Part shown: positions 1 through 15,100 of the stretch, in pieces | Layout: every line of letters begins with the position of its first letter | Numbering within the stretch: position 1 is the first letter of the stretch | Assembly (NCBI GenBank): GCA_963556255.1 | Contig: OY744609.1 | Span: forward strand, 19,128,809 to 19,192,808 | Length of the DNA: 64,000 bases | From: Allolobophora icterica | Taxonomy: Eukaryota > Annelida > Clitellata > Crassiclitellata > Lumbricidae | Reading direction: 5' to 3' | Program-made: the position numbers and the translations under genes | The notes under the pieces: generated by a model | Database searches by the model: none | Told to the model about the DNA's origin: nothing | What the model saw: only the letters and a program-made list of their open reading frames with translations

Positions 1-167
1 CCAAACTCCGTTGTCGATCGCGCATCGTTTGGGATTCATCTCCGTCGTCGAAGTCTTGAGGACGGTAACTCAGGTGAACGTGGCCACTCCTGAAGTGGAT
101 GATGGCTACAATATTGTCTACCCAGAGACAATGCTTGAAGCACCGATGGATTCAGATGAAGAGGGAG
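1..167 (+). CDS. ANK: Ankyrin exon: end of ANK repeat block and first acidic linker
   Basis: The frame starts at base 2. It reads through [20 protein letters not shown], the last helix pair of the ankyrin-repeat solenoid as found in metazoan ankyrins. A conserved PETM...DSDEEG acidic stretch follows. The exon ends at 167 in front of GTACGT, in phase 1. The 5' end of the exon lies outside the window. Confidence 0.9.
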
Positions 168-3100
168 GTACGTATCATGTGAACGTTGTAACGTCACGTG
201 TCATCCTTCGACACATTTGTTTTGTATTGGATCGGTCTTGTTCAACTTATTATTATTCAAATGTTATTTATTTTTATTTCTATACATGTATGTGTATTTA
301 TATATTTACACATTTAACCGTGCATATAATAACTTGTACACATATACTGTATACATTGAAATCATTGTAAATACAAGTTGCTTGATCTTTATTTGTGTTT
401 TATGTCATCACTGAGTTTATGATTATTTCTTATTATATATAATTATATATATATAATTTTATAATTATATATATATATAGACTTCAGAGTGGACCCTTAG
501 AAGGCAGCTACCTATTGCACAATGCAAGCCAACCGTGATCCAAATGAACATGGCTGTCTGGGAAGCTATCCTTTTGTAATTGTGTGGCTCTTTTCTGCTC
601 ATCAGGACAATTAGAAATCATCTCTTTAACTGTTTGTTGTGATTTCTAGCATGGAGTTTATGAATTGGCATCATCATCATTTTCTAGACAAATCATGTCC
701 ATAACTCTTTCACGGCCGAGTTTTCCTTTTTGAAGAAGTGGTTGGTTGTATGAGAGATTTTATTGGCATGATTTGAAATTAATCTGAGTTCTCTGAACCT
801 TACTCACACTGATAGATTCTGTTTCCCAAGTTTCTTTCAGTTGTGTCTTAAGGACTTGCAGTTCTTCCTTCTTCCTTTTCATTCTTTATGCAATCAAAGC
901 AAAGAAGAAGCATTTATTTACAGCTGAAAGCCACCTTTTGAGTATGCAATAGTCTAGTGGTTAGAACACTAAGACTGTTAACCCAGATACCAGGGCTTCA
1001 AATCCCTGCCAGGATTTTAAAAAATCTCAAGATTTCTTTTCTGCTAGTACCTTGTAGTAAACTCGGCTATGCAATGTGAATGAAAAGGTCTGAATGGGAA
1101 GGAGTGGCCTTGCCCTTATATGCACAGAGTTAAGTAACTGAAGCTTCAAATGCTTCACACCTAATGGACTGCTCTTCTTCCGGTTAGCTCCTGGGACTTC
1201 TCTTCTGGATATTGACCTGATTACGGCGTATTGTATTACACCAGGGCTGTTTTTCTTTGTGCATTAGACATTGGCATATGAAGCCATTTACTGAGTCACG
1301 AACAACAGAAAGAGGCACAAACAAATAAGCAATTTCGATACATTTTCAAGAGTTTTCTGCTATTGGTGTCAAAGGGGCGACTCTAAGGGGTTAATAAACC
1401 GCTAGGTCTGGGTTTGTCCTCTTTCCGGTGGAATTATTGCAGATAGCTAAACAATATGTACAGTGCCAGGGATAAGTGAGAAAGATAAGGAAAAACCGTT
1501 ACTAGTTTTCCTTTAGACTTCTCGTCGTGTCCAATAGGGATTGGTTGTTGATAAACTATCTCCATTATTGTGTGATGACAGTTTGATTCCTTTGCCTTTT
1601 CTACATCAACCCCACCCCCCATTCTATAATTGTTAAGCTGCAGCTATTAGACTGTTACTCAGCCCCATGACCCTTGAGAGGCAAGACAACAGTGCTGCTG
1701 TTCAGTGAGTGAAACACCCTTTTGGTTCCCGGAGTTAATTGATGATATATTTTTAGCTGAGACCTTGTCGAGTCTAGCTCTTAATTATGTTAGTCCCTTA
1801 AGCCTAGATGCCTAAACAGAAGTACAGTCAGATCATGTGTTTGCCAAAGTTAGGCTGTTGTAGCAGATAGCCAAATTGAGAAATTGACCCCATTTGGTGG
1901 ACTCCTTCCAACACCAACTTGGCACCATCAAACAATGTTTGTAACCATTGTTAGATCAAAATTCGGACATCATCAACAGAAATGGCAGTTGTGTACTTGA
2001 TGCTGCATCAAAACTTACAAGAACTAGTCAGCTCCTACTGAATTTTGTGTTACATTTATAATGTAGTGGTTGTAGTTTTGATTTTTCCTCTTTATCTATA
2101 GTTGTTGGATTGCTGTTCTACTTTGCTGTTATTGAGCTGTTATACTACTATTCCTCCCATTGTGCTTCAGCTGAACGATCCTTCAAATCCAGCATAATGC
2201 CTCTGAGGACTGTTTTTGATAATGTTTAGCATACCTCATCCACCAGTAGAATGTAGTACCAGGGTAAGCTCAGAAGCTAATGGCAAGTCTTGTGATGCAT
2301 TGGCCCATGTCGGGGATCTTTCGATTAATCCATTGCCAGCTTAAGGAGTCCCTCCCCCTATGTACGAGAGATTAGCGGCTACTACTACTATTACCACTAC
2401 TACTACTACTACTACTAATATGACCATTATACTACCTACTACCGGTAATACTACTATTACCTTGCTTCTTATATGTATTAAATGCAGATGTAAACCTCAA
2501 TAAGTGTTTAGTGTAAGATAAGATCTGTATTTGTGATTATTTGGTGTTTTATCAACCATTGTAAAGGCGACGATGTTTTCCCTTCCACCCCAAAATCCGA
2601 CCGCTACATGTCGGGTCAAGAAATGCACGTTTTACAGTACGAGGGTGATAACGCTGCGAATCGTAAGTTAAAGACTCCAGCCTGGCAATCAAACCTAGTC
2701 AAGGGATTACAATGATCAGTTTATATCTAGCTTCCCTTTGCTTCTCCTTTCCCTCATTTTTCCCAAGTCAAACATTGGCTTTTATGGCTTTTCCTATTCC
2801 TTGTCTTTATTAGAATTTAATGACTATGCTGAATGGCTATGATTACTTGATGCAATACTGTAATTCCTTTTGCTTGCATATCCTGTCATAATGCTTATAC
2901 AGATTAAATTTTATGAACAGTTTTGATGCTTGGAGCACAGAGTTACCGCTTGCATGATGACGTTGCATTTGGCCTTCGTGACTCCTTCCCCAATCCAACC
3001 CCCCAAGAAACTCTCTTTTCCTCTCCCTAAACCCGTTACCCAGCGTTATCTCTGCTGTGTTTTAAATGTACTAATGGACCAAGTGATACCCGCATATATT

Positions 3101-6100
3101 TTGATGCCTAGGCAATTCACCAGATTCAGAATTCTGCATTAGAGGGAAAACTTTAAAAAATCTAGGGATTAATCTGCAGAGGGAATGTTAATTAACGAAT
3201 GCACAGAATCGTATGTTAATTATAAGATAATCTGGTTCTGTCAGATGAGACAAAACTAATTAGTTTTGGTAATCCATACTGTTGGCAACAGAACAGGAAG
3301 AATTGTTTTATGACATCTGCATAACAAAGGGCGTAGAAACCTTGCATCTATAGTCCATTTAGTGCATTTAGAACACAGCCGAAATAACTCCGGTCAGGAT
3401 TAAGGTCTGCTCATTAGATCCGCAAGTCTCAGGCGGGCCCCAGTCAAACGAAGGCCCGCCCACTGGGTGATGGGATTGGGGAGAGGGGAAGAGGCTTTTG
3501 TGGAGGGTGGATTTGGAAGGCAGTGAGGAAGGCCTGATGCAGTGACCGACGGAGCCAATCGGTGTTGAGTCAGAGGAAGATTGGCGATGGTGGGCCAGGG
3601 GTTGGATTGGAGTGGATCAGGGTATAATCAGGGAAGATTGGAGGGGATAAATTGTGAGGGGTGAATTGGGATAGATCAAAATACAATAAGGGGAAGATTG
3701 AGGGAGAAGGATCAAGAGGGGTAGATTGGGATGAATCAGGGTAGAACCCTGGAAGATTAGAGGGGATGGAATGAGTTGGAGGAGAGGGAGAGAGGTTGAA
3801 AATAAGGCAGAGAGGTTAGAAAAGGCATATCACAAGGGGCATTTTGCCTTTAAAAAATACGTGCAGATGTTAGTAGTGTAAATGGCGAAGGCCAAGTTCT
3901 TCAGTTTGCTTAGCTTATCTATACCCTGATACTATTTCCTGTTCATTAAAAACCTTTTAACAGGTTGTAAATATAATTTGAAATTTAAAGCACTTTAGCA
4001 GTCTTTTCAAATGCTTTTGTACCACAATGCATGTACTGCTCAACGACCACAGCTTTGCTGAAATATTCTTGAAACCTTCAGTTGCCTTATAAAGTCAGTA
4101 CTATCGTTTAAATTATTCTATAAATCTCTAACTTTGGTAGTAAAGATCTCTGACTTGTGGTTTCTTAAGTTTGCTTAACGTATTTTTACAGTGATACTAT
4201 TTCCTGCTCATTAAAAACCTTTTAACAGTTTGTTTCGTTTACTGGCCGTATGCATGCTGGCTTTGTATATGTTCAATTAATTATCCGTCTTAGAAAAGCT
4301 TCAATCATGGCATTTATTGTACACAGTACGCTATTATAAAAAAAATGTTACGTTTATAGATATACCAGTACTGTAATATTAAAAATGCAGAGAATTTGGG
4401 TTTTTACATATTTTTGTCTGATCATTTCAGGTTTTTTTTGTTTCCTTTGGAGCTTTTGGTGTTAAATCCACTTGCATTATGTACTGTAGCTATTTTCATA
4501 ATTGCCCTGATGCATCATACAGTATGCATACATAGAAAACATACGTACATACATACATAAATACGTCCATACATCTACGCTGTGCATTATGTGTGTACAT
4601 GTGTGTATGTATCTATGCATGCATTACGGTTTCCAAAGTATATGCATACTTGCGTGCATATACATTGTTCATGTACTTTGTATGTAGATGTATGTATGTA
4701 TGTGTATCAGTACACACATTTGCATGTATACATACGTACACACATATGTGTATATACATACATATATACCGGTACATGCATGCATGCATACATACATGCA
4801 GACATACATAAAACTATCTACATGTACACTCATGAATATCTATGACCTATTTGCATGCATACATACATACATGCATCCATAATACCTACACATATAAGAT
4901 AGCCAACATTCACACAAGCATGTGATAGCAGGAACATACAGGTCATGTAGTTTAGAGTAGCATAGATGCATATGCGATACGTGTGCATAGGCGCATACAA
5001 TCTGAACGCGTTGAGAGTTGTGTTGTTTGCTTAAAATGACAGCTGAGCGTTAATCTTTGTCATTGAAGGGAAAGTGTAACCATAGCATCACCGAGGCTCC
5101 GTCTTGTTCAGAATGATTTATGCCCCCTCATGACTGAGGGATTTGCATCCGCCTAGAGCAGCAGACAGGGTGTTTGGGGCTGCTGGTTAATTCAACTGGC
5201 CTAGTTAAACTTTATTCTTCGGGTAGCCCTGTTTGCCTGTCAATTAGGGATCTTTGTTGGTTACACGAGTGATGAGACGTGTTTGGCCGTGTTTGGTTAT
5301 AGTAGCATTTGAAGTGTAGTCTGTCATATGTGCCTGAGGATTTACACACATGTGTCTCCAAGGATCATAGCTTATCTAATCATAGTACCGGTAATCATAG
5401 CTTATCTAATCATAGCTGATCTAATCTCATTCGATCTGTGACTTCTATATTGCTCTTTTCGTGATGCACACGGGTTCGATCGATGATCGCTTCTGAGTGG
5501 AATTGGGCTATGAAATTGAAATCATTTGGATAGAACCCATCAAGATACAAGCGTTGCAGTTGTTGGCTTAATTCTCCGAAAGCAGATCTTCGGCCGTGGA
5601 GGGTATTCCTTTGAAAACTGTGAATTTTCTTCTGATTTTACCCCCAGCTGACTGAAGTGATGGTTTAACTTAACTTTCTGCAGGGGATGAAATACTCGAT
5701 GGTCGAATGAAGACGGTTGCGGCTGCTGACAAATACAAGCACATTCGTCGTCCGGAGAAGAATCAACAGCTGAGGGTAAACTATGACTGTAATCGAGGCT
5801 TTGTAATTGTTTCTAAACGCCTTAGTTATTACTTCTAATTAGTGGTGTTTATAGTTGCCTAATTATGGGTGTGCACGATAATTTAGTCATTGCAGCACTA
5901 GACTGTCAACCGAGAGTTTGGGTTTCAACACTTGTCAGGTCAGCAGGATGTTTGGAGATTTCTGTACCGCTTTTGCCCCGAGGGAACTTGACTGTAAATG
6001 AATACGCTGAGTGTACACCATAATTGGAACTCATAATAGTTATAGTTATCTCTTATGATTGCTGATCTCCTGTCGCCTCTGACTGAACCCTGAGAGAAAA

Positions 6101-9100
6101 CCTGGCTTTGTAGCTGTGGCAGATTTTTAAAATTTGCCTTTTTGTGAAGCACAACATCCCTGATGTCTGTTTTTCCACTACTGGAAATTTCTGTTCCATT
6201 ACATTACACTGTGTTTAAGCTGGGTGTTACCTTTGATCGGGAACTACCCTTTTCAGAGCATGTGAAGAGCATACGTGTATGTCGAAATGCATTGATCAGC
6301 TACATCACGTTCACACAATACACTGCTTGGTGGTACATGTATTCCTAGGTTTGGGCATATTTTGAGTTTTAATTGCAAGGAATTGCACTGGGTAACAGTG
6401 CAACAAGGCATTAAGTTTAAGATCTTGTTGCTTATGCATAGCTGTCTTGAAGGCTCTATCTCATCTTAAGGATCTATGGGTCTTGTTCTCATCAATCCTT
6501 GCTGCACAATCTTTATTCTGCTTTGCAAGGTGGCCTGGTTGTCTCCCCCACCCACACTGCCGCAGTCCAGCATAGGAGCTTCACTACGATAGGCCCATGA
6601 TCGTTTTGGAATAAGTTGCCTGGCAGCCTGCGATGTGAACCCCTTAGCCTCTCTTTGCCTCCTTTCCACAAGTGGTTTAAGACCATTCGTTCAACCATGG
6701 TTGTGTTATCAGATCGGATGTACCTCTGATGAGTTGCTCTTGACGTGGTGCTAATTAAATATGTGGTTACAATTACAATTAAATTTCTAGTTATTTTCAG
6801 GCAGGTAGGCAGGTATTTTCAGGTAGGCTAGGCTAGATGGCTACCTATGCCGCCAATTAACACTTTACATTTGGTTTGTAGTATGTGTTACTGTCCCATG
6901 TATATGCTCTGTTTAGTTATAAAAATTCAGTGTAGAGTTTGTATATCTTCCTTTGAAGGGTCAAGACCTGTTTGAGTTTGAAAGCACAAGCGGCCGTTTC
7001 AGCACATTGTCATCCACTGGCGGTCACGACACAATTCATGACGAACTGAGATACATGCACGACGACACCGACTTCCGCTACACGACCATGAATCCGTCCA
7101 ACATAGAGGGCCATGACGAATTCCACAAGTACTCCCTGAATGACTCAGACTCTCGTCAGGGTGCGACAACTCCGTCAAGCGCTGTCTGCGATGACTTGAA
7201 GTACAATCTGCATGACGATTCGCATGAATTCTCAGATGTTTGGTCACCTGGGACTTCAGAATTTGCAAAAGATCAATACAAGTACAAGACAAACATCAAC
7301 GGCTCTGCTTCGCATCGTAGCCAGGTGGGTCTTAGTGTGATTGTGGTTTATTGTACGTTATAAATTGATACATACAATGCTGCATAAAGTATACTGTAAT
7401 AATAATAATGATAATCGTGTTTATTGACAAGCCGCAGTGAGTAACATTGAAACATTTGACAGTACAATTATCAAGATTTTAGAGAACAATTATCAAGATC
7501 TTACAGAACACACAATGAAAGGTAAAAGAAGACGTGGGTCAGAAATTTGTCTGTGCTGCTGTATAAAATTCCTCAGAAGTTTAGAGGTTTTATGCGACTA
7601 TATGTAATTATTGCAGTTGTTTGATAATGTTGAAATGCAAAAAATCAGTTAAAAGTCAAATTAAACATTTTTTTGAACCAAAAGGAACAGTTTTCTACCA
7701 ATGCTTTTTGCTTTACCGTGAGCTGTGTATTTTTAGCAGTTTGATTAGATGCTTGGTGAACCAGAGGAGATTGAGTGGCTCTATATAAATGCTTTATTAC
7801 GCTACCCTAGACTGTTGTTCCTTGAGCAGTCTAACAACATACTCAGTGAATTGGAGGAGGTGCAATAGCTCTAATAGCTCTATGTTTTCTTACATTTACC
7901 ACGGACTGTATTGTTTGCACAGTCTGACGACATGCTTGATGAACTGGAGGAGGTGCAGAGAGCATCGACCAGTCTCCAGTACGGTCAGATGGCGGCTCCT
8001 CCTACAGCCAACCTTTCTGACATGGACTATCATCTGAGGGAGCTCATTGGTTCAGGAGAGTTGACCACTCTGAGCAGCTTGAACCCTGACAACGTTCTTC
8101 TCCAAAGGGAGCCCAAATATTCTGGGTAAATATTATAAGACAGATCGAAAATTTGAGGGAAATGAATTATCCTTTTATGGAGTTTGGGCTTGATAAAATA
8201 TTCAAATGCCTTTTCAAAGACATATATTAATGTGAGCGTCTAACAGTGTAGTCTCGTTTGAAGTGCGTGTATGTACTTTGAACATGGTTTCAGGTTTCAT
8301 TTCTGGATAGAAATCCATTGGATGTGCTCTGCGTCGGTGCAGAAGTCCACCACTGATCCCTTTTCTAATTGTCAAAACATTATTGGTTACTGAAGAACTC
8401 TTTGTTTTAATGAACCGTACCATCACCTAGGCTAGCTTAAGCAGTGCTTTTGCTCGGTAAAGTACTTGAATTTAATTATACTTATAAGGCACTGTATTAA
8501 ATCTTTTGCTACGTACATACGTAATATTTATGCAACAAACCATTATATAGAAATTCAGAGCCCGTCATTCATTCAGAGCATTTATGTAGCACCTTTTCAA
8601 GATAACTACTGAGAGGCACTCCCTGCCCAACCATGGCCGAAAAAAACAGTTTTCAAGTGCTTGTAAAACATGCATGCAGAATCCCTAGCTAAGACAAGAC
8701 GCAGATCTAAAAAAAGTCTTTACCAGGTAGATGGTTTAACCAGTGCCAAAAGGCATGATGCTGCATCATTGAGGTGCATGCAAAGGAACAACTAATTCAC
8801 CCCGAGCAGTGGAGCAAGGATTTTTTGGCCAGTCAAACCTGAAATGGGGCAGCAGAGCTTGCTTAAATAGCCTAAGGCATTCCCTAACTGGCCTTGCCAA
8901 ATCAAAATCTTAAATTCAGTGCCCTGGGATATAGGCAGCCAGTGAAGAACGTCATGCGTCAAATGCGAGATATGGTCAAGTTTTGATATGCGACTGGTCT
9001 AGCAGCTGCATGTAACATGCGTTCAAGCTACCCAATGTGCCCCAAAGGTAGACCCACACAGATAGCACTATCCATCTCTCATTAAGAGAGAATTTCTGTC

Positions 9101-12100
9101 TGGAATTTCAGGTTTTATTTTTGTTTTTGCAGGTTTTTGGTGAGTTTCTTGGTCGATGCTCGTGGAGGCGTGATGAGTGGAAGCCGTCATTCGGGAATTC
9201 GCCTCATCATTCCCCCGGGCAGAGCGACCATGCCAACTCGGGTCATATGTAAGCTGGTGAAAAAGGAAAAGCTGTCGCACCCTCCTCCGCTGAATGAAGG
9301 TGAAGCGCTAGCCACCAGGATCCTACAGATGGGAAGTGCAGGAATCAAGTTTTCTGGGTAAGGCAGAGTCCAAATAAATGCTTAGCCTGTTTATATTTAA
9401 CTGATTACAACTGATGTGTTTGCCTTTGTAATTTGATGTTTAATTATATTCCATTGTTGAAAATTATTATGTAAACTGTATATATGGACCATAGCCTCCT
9501 TAACCCTTTAACGACGAGAGAGATTAGTTTTCCATACATTTTAGTGCACGATCATCGTTAAAATGTTAAGTGTAATTTGTGTGACTGCAAATGCAACATT
9601 ACTGATCTTCAGGATGTTGACCTTGATTGTAACTTGGCTTTGGTACGCCATTGTTTGTTGCCTTGTACATAAGGCACCGGTGCTATTGAAGTTACAAATT
9701 AATAATAATAATTTTAATAACACTACTTATTATGATGTTACATGTACTAATGATAATATAAAACAAAATCAGGTTCATACATGCATGCTAGAGTGGTAAA
9801 AGAAATTTTTAAGTTCAGCAGTGGAACCAACCATTGCAGTCCATCCATTAAAATACTAGTACAGCAAAACTTCGGTATTTCGAACACGGTATTTTGAAAC
9901 TCCGGTTATATCAAATAGCAGTCAAAGGCCCGGCCACAACCAATGCGAACATATACTAACATGACTCTGTTTTATTAAACCTACTTGTATCGAAGCCTTG
10001 TGTATTTCAGAGCCACTCTATGGTCCTTGTCAAACTGTTGACTAGCATTTATATATATATATATAATTTTATATATATATATCTAAGTTACAGGGCCATT
10101 ATGCGATGCAGGTACTATTGGCGTAGTTGTAGCTTATTTGATGAATAATTGTCAGATGCTTTGTCAATGGCCTCCAGATATGAGACAATGACTGATGCAC
10201 ACCTATGTCAGTGGGAGGGGGTCAGTCAATTGAGGCGAGATTGTTCTCCAATTTTGCCTTCATACCTTAGCTTCATTTTAGTTACCTAAACCTTAGAGCT
10301 TCTGAAAGGTGGGGTGATGAAGACAAGGGGGTTTTGATGACAGTGATACCACTGACACAGATGCCAATTGCATTAGAAGTGTTGAAAGGGTTAATAGTTA
10401 TCAGATGGTGTAAAGAATACCACAAAACCGAAAGTGGGCCTTTGGTCCAGATTGGCTGCACTGGCTAGAGCATACGCCTGTGTGCGGCAGGGTGCCTGCT
10501 GTTATACCGAAAGTGGCTTCAGAGATTTGGACCACCCTAATGCACACATACATACATGTACATAACTACATATTTGTGTATGCAGGCACACAGACATACA
10601 AAAGATACGTACAATAGTATTTTTTTGCAGCCAGCACAGATACCTTAACACAATGCTGTTTAGTGAGAATTGTGTGTTGTGCTTTAGGCCTGTGGTGCTT
10701 GAAGTTCCTCATTTTGCTTCGACCCAACACAAAGATCGTGAGATTACAATCCTGCGCAGCGACAACGGACTGACTTGGAGTGAACATCCAATGATTGCTA
10801 CTGATGAGTCTGTCAGACAGGCCCTGGGCAAAAGCTTCCCAGGTGAAATGCTCATGAATAACATTATGTGCTTATTCCATTCAGTTCAGCAGTTAATTTT
10901 AGTTTTAAATATTGCAGCATATGGGCATACTGACCTAATATGGACAAGCAGCAAAATTTGTTCAGCCGTTTTTGAACATGTATTTGAATAATTCAGACTC
11001 AGATTCTGGTTAGTGATTGACTGTGAGGCAGTATCGGAAGCAAAGCTACCCTCTTGTCGAATCGTAATCATAAACTCCAAATTTCTAAAGCATTACATTA
11101 CTCTAAAGCTAAGCATAGGGCAACAGCTTATTCACGAGTGCTGTCCAAGAGAATATTGAGTTCATTATTGAATAGTATATATAGATATGTAAGACTACTG
11201 TTTAGATCTGTTTATCATATATTCAATGATTTCAAAGGATTATTAATTATTGTTATATATATTTTGAAATATATAACATACATACAATATTGTACAACCT
11301 TGTTATGACACAAATCATTATAATATATTACGATACAAGTTGTGATCTGCATTTAGGGACCAAGTCCCACATTTATAGCTCAGCTTTGCTAATACGTTAC
11401 TTTATATGGTCCAAAGGTGGCGTTAAAATGATGTTCTACTGCATATACATTATACGTAACTACATACCTGTGCATACTGTTACGTGACCATAATAAGCTT
11501 ATGATCCAGGTGTCAGACTTGAATCAGAGGCAGCATACATGCATATAAACATACATACATAACACACATAATATACAAACGCCAGTGCAATGTTTCAAAT
11601 GGTTTCCTGCTTTTTTTATAAGACTTGGAAAGTGCAGAGAAGCTCTACCAGAGGAACATTGCCCGGATACTAACTGACAGCTTTCCATGCTACTTTGCGA
11701 TTGTGACGCGTATTCGTCAGGATGTCAAGACCCTGGGTCCTAAGGGAGGAGTCATTGTGTCATCTGTTGTGCCTCAGGTTCAGGCTCAGTTCCCAGAGGG
11801 CGCTCTCACCAAGGCCATCAAAATCGGACTTCAGGTTAGTTGCAACTGGAATTTTCTCTAGGTGCATCCATGATTGGAATTAACCTGAATGCTGCTGTGA
11901 AACGTGCTTTATAGTTTTACTGCTGAGTTAGTAGGAAGGTCCTGTTTGTTCTGAATTAAATCAAAGACCTGTTTTTTCAAGGTTAAGTATTTGCTCATTT
12001 TGTAAATGTCTCAGTAAACAACAGTCCTTCAAGGTGTGGTCTGATGGTTGTAATTATATTGTTAATCAGCCATATATATTATGCTAGTTTACGAATTTAC

Positions 12101-15100
12101 CTAAGAAGTGCAGATATCTGGAAAGAGATAAGACTTTTATTGTTTCAAAAGAAGGTAAGAGAAAGAGAAGCTGGTGATAGCTCTCTCACTATAGACCAGT
12201 GGTGAAAGGCATGGAAACACACACACTATAATAGTATACAAGATGGGACAGACAGCTGGTCTCTGAAGTCAATGATCTGAAGTTAGATTTTGATTATTTG
12301 ATTCTGCGTACTCTTCCAGTGTCTGTTATTGATAGCGTTTCTTGTTGCCCGACTTCAGTGTGTGCTTTTTAACAGTGAACAGTTGTAGGAGGTAGTTTGA
12401 AATAACAGTTGTCTTGTATTGTACTGTATCTTGTGCAATTGTGCATACACCACATGTATGTGTAGTTGTCTACATGTGAATGGATATATTTTGCAGACTC
12501 ACCCAATAGACAAGGAGCTGGTCAAGAAGACGCTGGGAGACAATACTGTAGCGGTCAGTCCAGTTGTAACAATCGAGCCAAGACATCGCAAATTCCATCA
12601 ACCAATAGCCATCACCATCCCAATGCCAGTTTTAGAGTCGGGTGCCAAGGGTCGACACGGTGCCGGCAGTCCTACACTTAGGCTTCTGTGCAGCCTGGTC
12701 GGTGAGTTTAAAGTAGAAATTTAATCCATTTATAGACTTTTTTATGAGTCTTGCGCTTATGTGCATTAGATGTATTATTATTATTATTATTATTATTACA
12801 TGTGTTATTTTTCATTTTAATTCCTATTGCACCGATGTCTAATGAACATGGCATCTGCCGATGGTGCACCATAACCAATCAGGTCAATATCATGAGGATC
12901 AGTTGACTAAAACAGAGAGGCAGCCTATGGCAGATAAGGTAACATTTAAGTAGAGAATGACATATGTGACTGAATGCGACTGAGCAGGGAGAGCATTCCA
13001 AAATCTAGGTCCAGCAACTGAAGCAGCTTGTTTACCAAATTCTAGTCTTCCATATGACCAGAGATACACAATGAGATGACCTAACTGAATAACGATAAGG
13101 ACTTATTTTAAGTATTGTGGTTGGCCAGGGTTCAATGTTTTATAAAAACTCTTGTGTAGGTGTATGCATGCCATGGTGATTATTTATGTATGTATATATG
13201 TCTGTATGTATGTTGAATGTATAAGCTGGTTGAAGTAGATTTGTCTGGTTGTCTTTTGCAGGTGGAGTGGCTCCATCTCAGTGGGAAGATATAACAGGAT
13301 CAAGCCCTTTGACTCTGAGCAATGATTGTGTGTCCTTTACTACAACCGTCTCAGCCAGGTCAGTCAGTCTTGGACATCAGTCTACCGGAATTCATTTGTT
13401 ATTCTTTCATTGCACTTATTACACAAACCGGGTTAAGTAAATAAATCTCAGTCTTGCAACCTGACTCGAAACTTCCCATGCCCATCTCTGGAATACTCTG
13501 TTGCTTGATGCAGCACTCGTAAAAATGTCGGTGCCTTGCGCTTACCGGTAGCTTTAGAGTAGCCTTAAGAAATTTGGAGTTTATGTTTATGATGATTACA
13601 ACAAAGTGTGCTTGAACACTTTGAACAGTAGGGTAATTACACAAGAGTCCACTCATCATACATTTTTGTATTGTATTCTACTGTATTTATGAATTTATGA
13701 AGTGCCTCTTGCAGTACAACCTAATCAGAGGCGCTCCCAGTGTAAGGAGCCCGTGAGAAAAGGAAAGGATACTAGAACGAGCTGTTGTTGTCACAGTTAA
13801 CTCTATGTCGGTTTGGAGGGTTCTTTGTTGCCACCTGTAAGATTAACCTGTTGTTTTCTTTTCTCAGATTCTGGCTGATAGACACTCAGAATATTAATGG
13901 CTGTGCTCGGATGGCCAATGATCTGTTCCACGAGGCAGTTTCAGTTCCAATGGTTGCGAAATTTGCAATATTCGGCCGACGCCGTAATCCGGCGGAAGCA
14001 CGGCTCCGGGCTTTCTGCTTGACAGACGATAAACTGGAAAAGACTCTGGAGAAGGAACAGTACTTCAAGGAGATTTCTCGAAGCAAGGATATTGAGGTAC
14101 TACTGAATGAGTTTCACATTTTTGGCTGGCTTTTTAGTTAGCGCTAGTAGTATGTTACATCTTTTATTCTGAAGCTGCATTTCTGTTAAGCTTCCTACTC
14201 TGGTAGACGACTGACGTTAATTTTTAATATATGAGCACAGCTTTGTTGCTTCAATAATTTTATTCACAAGAATGAATTTTATTATTATAATTAGATGTGA
14301 TTAGTGTTATTTACTAAACGTTTCTCTTAGGTCTTTGAAGGCAAGCCTTTGAACGTCGATGTCGCTGGAAACCTTGAACCTGTGCTCAAGACTGACGAGC
14401 AGCTATTACTCAACTTCCACGCGTTCCATGAAAACCGGCTTCACTTCCTCGTTCGCCTGAAGGACCCAAAAGCCGACCCGAGTGGACAAGTACTCTTTGT
14501 GCCTGAAGGCAAGCCTTTGGGCCCCGAACAACGTCTACTTCCTGCCTGTGTGCTCACTGTTACCCTTCCAGAAATCGACACAGAGCCTCGTCCGGTCAAG
14601 AGAACTCCCGACGGCGTCACTCCCGGATTGGAGCTCCGTCATCCTCGTCTTTTCCAAGACATCGAGAGTAAGATTTGTTGGAGTTGATAAAAATTGAAGA
14701 AAGTCTTCTGTGGAGATTGCTTGAGGGCCAACCCTTAAAACTTCCCTTCAATGGTAACTGACACACGTCCAGCAATTCTTCTAGCCGCCGTATCCACATA
14801 GAACAGGTATTCGATGCCTAATGGTTGAGGTCATTCTAAAGACCCATGCCACTTCTCCTCTGCCGAGACAAAAATTACCTACCTGCAGATGGCATGCTTA
14901 GGTCTGTAGATCTGAGACTCAACTGAATGGCAGGAAATTATCGCACAAAGTATGCATTTAGACAGAATAATCCACCAAAATGACAAGCGTATATTTTGTA
15001 ATTACAAGTAGTAGCTTCTAACACGCAGGTGTCTTATACAATACAATACAACTGTATTTGATATTGCCCTCCTTCCAAAGTTCAGAAGTGCACACGACCA

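Noticed and set aside
10450..10520. Possible tRNA gene
   Set aside because: Only a weak tRNA-like word order (GGCTAGAGCATACGCC); no cloverleaf that I can fold with a proper acceptor stem.
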